Positions 39,801-48,800 of a stretch of 64,000 nt of DNA are shown here, piece after piece (the stretch's first letter is position 1; every line of letters starts with the position of its first letter). Made by a program: the position numbers and the translations under genes. The notes beneath the pieces are model-generated. The model ran no database searches and was not told the origin of the DNA. It saw nothing but the letters and a program-made list of their open reading frames with translations. The stretch lies in NCBI RefSeq assembly GCF_963665245.1, contig NZ_OY762267.1:3444001-3508000 (forward strand), given 5' to 3'. This DNA comes from an uncultured Paludibaculum sp. GTDB lineage: Bacteria; Acidobacteriota; Terriglobia; Bryobacterales; Bryobacteraceae.

Positions 39801-42800
39801 GCCGCTGACGCCGAACGGGAAGCTGGACCGGTGTGCGCTGCCGGCACCGGAGTTTGAGCCCGTGCAGTGGCGTGCTCCGCGGACCGCGCAGGAGGAACTG
39901 TTGTGTGCGCTGTTTGCCGAGACGCTGCGGGTGAAGCGCGTCGGGGTGGACGATAACTTCTTCCATCTTGGCGGAGACAGCATCGTCTCGATGCAGTTGG
40001 TGAGCCGGGCGCGCAAGGCCGGCTTGGTGATCACGCTGCGCGACGTGTTCGAGCGGCAGACGGTGGAAGCGCTGGCTGCGGTTGCGGGCCGTGCGGAGAA
40101 AGCGGTGGAGGAAGACGTCGCGATCGGAGAAGCTCCGCTGGCGCCGGTGATGTGGGAGTTGCTGGAGCACGGCGGACCGATGGGTCGGTTCAGCCAGTCG
40201 ATGGTGTTCCCGGTGCGAGCCGGCATCCGGGAGCAGCATCTCGTGGCAGCGCTTCAGGCTGTGCTCGATCACCACGACACGTTGCGCATGCGGCTGGAAG
40301 AGGAGGTGATCGAAGTAGCGCCTCCGGGGGCGGTGCTTGCCGCGCGATGCCTGCGGCGCGTGGAAGTCTCCCATGCGCGTACGGCGGAACAGGCCGAAGC
40401 TGCGGCGCGTCTGAATCCTGAAGCCGGTGTGATGCTGCAGGCCGTATGGTTCGACGCTGGCGAGCAAGCAGCCGGAAGGCTGCTGGTGATGATCCATCAC
40501 CTGGCGGTGGACGGCGTGTCGTGGCGCATTCTCGGGCCGGATCTGCAATCGGCGTGGGAAGAGGCGGCAGCAGGGCGACCTGTCGAACTGGGAGCCAAAG
40601 GCGCCTCGTTCCGGCGCTGGGCTGAGCGGCTGCAGCAAGAAGCGCGCTCGGGGCGGCGCGTGAACGAGATGCCGCTGTGGACGGCTATGCTGAGCGGGCC
40701 TTCGACGCCCATCGCCAGCGGAGATCTGAATCGGGCGCGAGACACGGCGGCCACGGCGGGCCACCTGAGCCTGACGCTCGATGGGCGAGTCACGGCACCG
40801 TTGCTGAGCAGCGTGCCTGCGGCGTTCCACGGGCGCGTCAACGACGTGCTGCTGGCGGCGCTCGCGCTGGCCGTCAGCAAGGACGGCGCGCTGCTGGTGG
40901 ATGTGGAAGGTCACGGACGCGAGGAGATCTTCGAGGGCATGGATCTGTCGCGCACGGTGGGCTGGTTCACGAACATCTATCCGGTGCGACTTGATATCGC
41001 AGGGCTGGATCGTAGTCGTGCAGTGAAGAGCGTCAAGGAGCAGTTGCGCGCGATCCCGGACGGCGGCATCGGATACGGTCTGCTGCGCTATCTGAACGAA
41101 GACACGCGAGCGAAGCTCTCAAATCTGAAACGGCCGGAGATCGGCTTCAACTACCTCGGACGATTTCAAGGAGGCGGCGGCGATACGCAGGTGTTGAGTG
41201 GAGCCGTGGACGCGGAGATGCCGTTATGGCACAGCGTGGAGGTAAATGCGCTGACGGTCGACGGGCCGGACGGACCGCAGTTGAAGGCCACGTGGCGCTG
41301 GGCTCCGGCGGTAGTCAGTGAAGAGCAGGTGAGAGCCCTGGCGGAAGGCTGGTTTGCGCAACTTGAGGCTTTGGCCCTCGACACGACAGCCAGCGGGCGC
41401 ACGCCGTCGGATGTGCCGCTGGTGCGACTGTCGCAGGACGAGATCGAAGCGCTCGAACGGCGGTATCCGAAGATCGAAGACATTCTGCCGCTCTCGCCGC
41501 TGCAACAGGGCTTGCTGTTCCACGCGCAGTACGACACGGAAGGGCCGGACGTGTACACGGTCCAGATGGTGTTGGAGTTGGAAGGCCGCCTGGATGCGAT
41601 GGCGCTCGAGGCCGCCGCGCGAGCAGTAGTGAAGCGCCACGGCAGTCTGAGGGCTGCGTTCGTGCAGGAGAGCCTGAACGAACCGGTGCAGGTGATCGTG
41701 GCCGACGCGGCGCCGGAGTGGGCGACTCTGCAGGCGCCTAGCGGCGAGCAACAACAAGCGGAGATCGCGTGGCTGCTGGCAGAGGACCGGAAGCGGCGCT
41801 TCGAACTCGACCGCACGCCCCTGATCCGCCTCACGCTGATTCGGAAAGACGACGACCGGCACTTGCTGGTGATCACCAGCCACCACCTGCTGATGGACGG
41901 ATGGTCGGTTCCGGTGCTGATGCAGGAACTGTTCACGCTTTACGCCAACCGCGGAGCCGAACTGGGACGCGTCACGCCTTACCGCGAATACCTGCGCTGG
42001 ATCGCCGCGCAGGATCCGCAAGTGGCAAAGGCCGCGTGGAAGGCGGAACTCGCGGGCATCGACGAGCCCACGCGCCTCGCCCCGCCAGTGGCGGGACGGC
42101 GTCTCCATTCTCTGCCCAGACGCTTCGATCTGCCAATGCCCGCAGCGTTGACCAACGCCTTAACGCGAACCTGTCGTGCTCGCGGACTGACTTTGAATAC
42201 GGTGGCGCAGTGCGCCTGGGGTATTCTGCTGAGCCGTCTGACTCACCGGGAAGATGTCGTGTTCGGTGTGACGATGGCGGAGCGGCCCGCAGAGGTGGTA
42301 GGGATCGAATCCATGGTGGGACTCTTCCTCAACACGGTCCCGCTGCGGATGCGTGTAAGCGCGGAAGGGCGGCTGATTGACCTCCTGATCGCAGTTCGGG
42401 AGAAGCAGTCGCGGGTAATGGCGTATCAGTACATGCCGTTGTCGGAGATCCAACCGCTGGCGGGACTGGGCGAACTATTCGACACGCTGGTCGTATTCGA
42501 AAGTTTCCGGGTTGGGCGCGAGGCGTTCGCGAAAGTTACGCACGGCCTGAAGCTGGCCCGTATCGAAGCTGGGGACACGTCGCACTTTCCACTGACCTTC
42601 CTTCCGGTAGCCGGCTCAGAGTTCATTCTGCGCTTTTCTTATCGCGAAGAGGCGTTCAATCGCGAAACAGTGGAAGCGCTGGCGCAGCGGCTGGTGCGGC
42701 TGCTGGAGGCGGTGGTTCGGAATCCGGAGCAGCGCATCGGGTGCATCGATCTGCTGAGCGCGGATGAGCGACGGCAGGTGCTGGACGAGTGGAACCGCAC

Positions 42801-45800
42801 CGAGCATGCGGTTCCGGAGACGACGCTGGCGGAGATGCTGTCGGCGCAGGCGTTGCGGACTCCGGATGCGGCGGCCGTGGTGTTTGCCGGACGCAGCGTC
42901 AGTTACCGCGAGTTGCATGAGCGCGCCAATCGTCTGGCTCATGGGTTGATCTCGCGCGGCATCGGCTGCGAGGATGTGGTGGCGGTGGCGCTGCCGCGAT
43001 CGGTGGAGATGATGGTGGCGCTGCTGGGGATCCTGAAGGCGGGCGCGGCGTACCTGCCTGTCGATCCGGAGTACCCGGCCGAGCGGCTGCGCTTCATGAT
43101 GGAGGACGCGCGTCCGGCGCTGGCTATCACGAATCGCGCTCTGGCGGACCGTTTCGTCGAAGCAAAAGTGCTGGAGCTTGATGCGATCGAGACCGAGCAG
43201 GCGCTGAACGCCTGCAGTGCGGAGGAGCCGACGTCCGCGCTGCGCCCCGACAACACGGCGTATGTGATCTACACGTCGGGCTCGACGGGCACGCCGAAGG
43301 GCACGGCCATCGAGCATCGGAGTGCGGCGGCGTTCCTGCATTGGGCGAAAGAAGCGTTCGGCGAGGACGAGCGTGCAGCGACGTTGTGTTCCACTTCGAT
43401 TTGCTTCGATCTGTCGATCTTCGAACTGTATCTGCCGCTGAGTTTCGGCGGGACGGTGTATCTGGCTGGCAACGCGCTGGAGCTTGCGCAACTGAGCCGT
43501 CGCGAGGAAGTGACACTGGTCAACACGGTTCCGTCGGCGATGGCGGAACTGGTTCGCGGCGGTGGTCTGCCGGCCTCGGTGAGGACGGTAAATCTGGCGG
43601 GCGAAGCGCTGCGGCAATCGCTGGCGCAGCAGATTTACGAGCGCGGGCATGTGGAACGCGTAGTGAATCTGTATGGCCCGACGGAGTACACCACATACAC
43701 GACTTATGCGGTGGCGGAGCGACACGGCGAGGGAATGACGCCGATTGGCCGTCCGATCTGGAATACGCGGGTGTACGTGCTGGACGAGAGTCTGCAACCG
43801 GTACCGGTGGGCGTCGCGGGCGAGCTGTATATCGAGGGGATTGGGCTGGCGCGCGGATACCTGAAGCGGCCCGGGCTGACGGCGGAACGCTTCGTGGCCA
43901 ATCCGTACGGAGCGCCGGGCGCGCGGATGTATCGGACGGGCGATCTGGCGAAGTGGCGCGCCGACGGAGCGATCGAGTATCTCGGACGCACGGATCAGCA
44001 GATCAAGATCCGCGGGTTCCGTGTGGAGTTGGGCGAGATTGAGGCGGTGCTGCTGAAGGACCCGGAGGTGGTGCAGGCGGTGGTGGTGGCGCGCGAGGAC
44101 GAGCCTGGGCAGAAGCGGTTGGTCGGTTACGTGACGCCCGTGGACGTGGATACTGCGAGCCTGCGGCAGCGTCTCGCGCAGACACTGCCGGAGTACATGG
44201 TGCCGGCGGCTATCGTGACGATGGAAGCGTTGCCGCTGACGCCGAACGGGAAGCTCGACCGCAAGGCGTTGCCCGCGCCGGAGTTCCGGCCCATCGAATG
44301 GCGAGCGCCGCGAACGCCGCAGGAAGAGGTATTGTGCTCGCTCTTTGCCGAAACGCTGCGGCTGGAAAAGGTGGGCCTCGACGATAACTTCTTCCATCTT
44401 GGTGGAGACAGCATCTCGTCGATGCAGTTAGTCAGTCGTGCGCGCAAGGCCGGCTGGGTCATCACGCCGCGCGACGTGTTCCAGCACCAGACGGTGGAAG
44501 CTCTGGCTGCGGTTGCGCGGAGTGTGGTGGTGGAAACGGCGGAGCAGGACGTGGCCACGGGAGAAGCGGCGCTGACGGCGATCATGCGTTACGTGATCGA
44601 GCGGGGCGGACCGATGGGTCGGTTCAGCCAGTCGATGGTGTTCCCGGTGCGACCGGGCATCGAAGAACGACATTTGGTGGTGGCGCTGCAGGCCGTGCTT
44701 GACCATCACGATGCGTTGCGGATGCGGCTGAGGGGTGAGCGGTTGGAGATCGTCGAAGCGGGCAGCGTGCGCGCCGAGAGCTGCCTGCATCGGTCGGAAG
44801 CGGAAGCGCGGCTGGACCCCGAGGCCGGCGTGATGTTGCAGGCCGTCTGGTTCGACGCTGGCGAGGAAGCAGCGGGAAGGCTGCAGGTGATGATCCATCA
44901 CCTGGCGGTGGACGGCGTGTCGTGGCGCATTCTCGGGCCGGATCTGCAATCGGCGTGGGAAGCTGCTGCAGCAGGCCAGCCGATTGAGTTGGGAGCGAAG
45001 GGGACATCGTTCCGGCGCTGGGCCGAGCGGCTGGAGGAAGAAGGGCGTTCAGAGCGTCGCGTCAGGGAACTGCCGCTGTGGACCGGGATGCTGAGCGCCC
45101 CGTCACCGCGGATCGCCAAAGGCGACCTCGACCCCACGCGAGACACGGCCGCGACGGCGGGACACCTCAGCCTGACGCTCGACCCGCGCATCACGGCGCC
45201 ATTGCTGAGCAGCGTGCCGGCCGCGTTCCACGGTCGTGTGAACGACGTTCTGCTGAGCGCGCTTGCGCTGGCCGCGGGTCGGGATAGAGCGTTGCTGGTG
45301 GACGTGGAAGGCCACGGACGCGAAGAGATCTTCGAAGGCGTCGATCTGTCCCGCACGGTGGGCTGGTTTACGAGCCTCTATCCGGTACGGCTGGACATTG
45401 CGGGCCTGGATCGCGGCCGCGCGGTGAAGAGCGTGAAGGAGCAGTTGCGCGCGATTCCGGACGGCGGCATCGGATACGGCCTGCTGCGCTATCTCAACGA
45501 CGATACGCGAGCGAAGCTTTCACAACTGCAGCAACCGGAGATCGCGTTCAATTACCTGGGACGCTTCGAAGGCAGCGGTGACGAGAATGTGCTCGGTGGC
45601 GCAGTGGATGCGGAGATGCCGATGTGGCACGCCGTGGAAGTGAACGCGCTGACGATAGACAGCCCGGAAGGACCACGGCTGAAAGCCATATGGCGTTGGG
45701 CTCCGGCGCTGGTCACCGAAGAGCAGGTGCGAGCCATCGCGGAAGGCTGGTTTGCAGAGCTCGAAGCGATAGCGTTCGACGCCGCAATTAGCGGACGCAC

Positions 45801-48800
45801 GCCCTCGGACGTGCCGTTGGTGCGCTTGTCGCAGGGGGAGATCGAAGCGCTGGAGAGCCGTTATCCGGGACTTGAAGACATCCTACCGTTGTCGCCGCTG
45901 CAGCAGGGTCTGCTGTTCCACGCGCAGTACGACACCGAAGGACCGGACGTGTACATGGTCCAGATGGTGTTCGAACTCGATGGCGCGGTAGACGAGCAGA
46001 CGCTGGAGGCCGCGGCGCGGGTGCTGGTCAAGCGGCACGCTAGTCTGCGGGCGGCCTTTGTCCAGGAAGGTGTGCAGGTCATCGACGGCGCCGCGGAGTT
46101 GCCGTGGCGAGTCGTCGATCTGCGCGGGACGGATGAGCACGACTATCGCGAGTTGCTGCGAGCCGACCGTGAACAGCGCTTCGACGTGACGAAGGCTCCG
46201 CTGATGCGCGTCACGCTGGTGCGCATCGAGGAAGAGCGATGGCGTCTGGTGCTGACCAATCATCACCTGCTGATGGATGGGTGGTCGGTACCCGTGCTTC
46301 TGCAGGAACTACTGGCGCTGTATGCGACCCAAGGCGACGAGCGCAGTCTGCGACGCGTGACGCCATATCGCGAGTATCTGCGCTGGATTGCCGCGCAGGA
46401 CGAGCAGGCCGGACGCGAGGCGTGGAAAGCGGCGCTGTCAGGACTCGAAGAAGGCACGTGCATCGCCGCGGCAAACACGACACCGCGTGAGCCGGAGCGC
46501 GTAACGGCCGACGTTCCGGAGTGGCTGGCTGAGGCCCTGAGCAAAGAAGCGCGTGCCCACGGGCTGACGCTGAACACGGTAGTGCAGGGAGCGTGGGGCA
46601 TTCTGCTGAGCAACCTCACCGCTCGCGAAGAAGTGGTGTTCGGTGTGACGGTAGCCGGTCGTCCGCCGGAGGTGGCTGGGATCGAGACGATGGTGGGCCT
46701 ATTCATCAACACGGTCCCACTGCGGATGCGCGTCAGCGGAGATGAGCGGCTGATCGATTTGCTGCAGCGCGTGCAGGAGCGGCAGTCGCGCCTGATGGCG
46801 CATCAGCACATGCTGCTGGCCGAGACGCAGCGGCTGGCCGGTGTGGGTGAACTATTCGACACGCTCGTGGTGTTTGAAAACTACCCGGTGGATCGCGAAG
46901 CGTTGTCGGAGAGTGCCGCCGGACTGCGCATCCGCAGTGCGGAAGGGCGCGACGCCTCGCACTACGCCATGACGCTGGTGGTGGCGCCCGGGCGCACGCT
47001 GCGCGTACGGCTTGACTATCGACCGGAGGTCTGCGCGCGGGAGGAAGCCGAGCATTTGCTCGCGCGTCTGATGCGTCTGCTGGAAGCCGCGGGTCGCGAC
47101 CTGCAGCAGCGAGTCGGCCGCATCGGCTTGCTGAGCGAAGAAGAGCGGCGGCAGGTTCTGCAGGACTGGAACGGGACGGAGCGCGAACTGCCTGCCGGTA
47201 CCGTCGCGGACCTGTTCGAAGAGCAGGCCCAACGGACGCCGGAGGCGATCGCGGTAGCGTCCGGGGGCCGGAGAGTCACGTACCGCGAACTGAACGAGAA
47301 GGCCAATCAAGTGGCACACGCCCTGCGGTCGCGCGGAGTGGGTGCGGAGGCTCTGGTGGTTGTGGCGGCGCCGCGATCGATGGAGACCATCGTCGCGCTG
47401 CTGGGCATCGTGAAAGCGGGCGCGGCGTATCTTCCGCTGGACCCCGAGTATCCGGCCGAACGCGTGCGCTTCGTCTTCGAAGATACGCGGCCGGCGGCCG
47501 TGCTCGGCCTCGGCGAGGCGGCCTCACGAGTGCCCGGACCCGTGCTGCTGCTCGATGGCGACGAGATCGCAGGCAGCGCGACGCACAACCCGAAAGACGT
47601 TTGGAGAGATACGCGGCAGACGGCGTACGTGATGTACACGTCGGGCTCGACGGGAAGGCCGAAGGGCGTGGCGGTGAGCCATGCGTCCGTCGTGCGGCTG
47701 GTGCGGAACACCGACTTTGCGCGGCTCGACGCAGAGCAGGTGATGCTGCAGATGGCTCCGGTGGCCTTCGACGCGTCGACGCTGGAGATCTGGGGCAGTC
47801 TGCTGAACGGCGGCCGACTGGTGGTGGCCGGCTCCGACGTGGGTCTGGACGAAGTCGGCGAACTGGTCAGGCGCGAAGGGATTACGACGCTGTGGCTGAC
47901 GGCCGGGCTGTTCCATGCGATGGTGAACGAGCGGCTGGAGGATCTGCGCGGGGTGAAGCAGTTGCTGGCCGGCGGCGACGCTCTGGGCGTGGCCGAAGTC
48001 CGGCGGGCGCTGGAGGGACTGCCCGACTGTGCGGTGATCAACGGCTACGGCCCGACGGAAGGCACGACATTCAGCTGCTGCCGTCATCTGACGCTGGAGG
48101 ACTGCGCGGGCAAGTCTGCGCCGATCGGCGGACCGATCGCGAACACGCGCGCGTACGTGCTGGACGCGAGTTTGCGGCCCGTGGCGATGGGCGTTCCGGG
48201 CGAGCTGTACATTGCGGGAGCAGGGCTGGCTCGCGGGTATGTGAACCGTCCGGGGCTGACGGCCGAGCGCTTCGTGGCGAACCCGTACGAAGGCGGCGGC
48301 GCGCGGATGTATCGCACCGGCGATCTCGTGAAGTGGCGCGAAGACGGAGCGTTGGAGTTCCTAGGCCGCGGCGACGAGCAGGTGAAGATCCGCGGCTTCC
48401 GCGTGGAGCTGGGCGAGATCGAAGCGGCGCTGGGCGGCTGCGCAGGAGTGAGTCAGGCGCGCGTGGTGGCGCGGGAAGACGAGCCCGGGCAGAAACGTCT
48501 GGTGGCGTATGTGACTCCGGCGGACGTGGATGTGGAGGCGCTGCGTCGGCGCGTGAGCGAGGCGTTGCCGGAGTACATGGTGCCGGCGGCGATCGTGGCG
48601 CTGGACGCGTTGCCGCTGACGCCGAACGGGAAGCTGGACCGGTGTGCGCTGCCGGCACCGGAGTTTGAGCCCGTGCAGTGGCGTGCTCCGCGGACCGCGC
48701 AGGAGGAACTGTTGTGTGCGCTGTTTGCCGAGACGCTGCGGGTGAAGCGCGTCGGGGTGGACGATAACTTCTTCCATCTTGGCGGAGACAGCATCGTCTC

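Noticed and set aside
42616..44397. A 593-codon minus-strand frame within the NRPS, with similar long frames at 34986-33676, 40914-39550 and 49725-48361
   Set aside because: These are antisense to A, T and E domains and recur only because the NRPS DNA is repeated.
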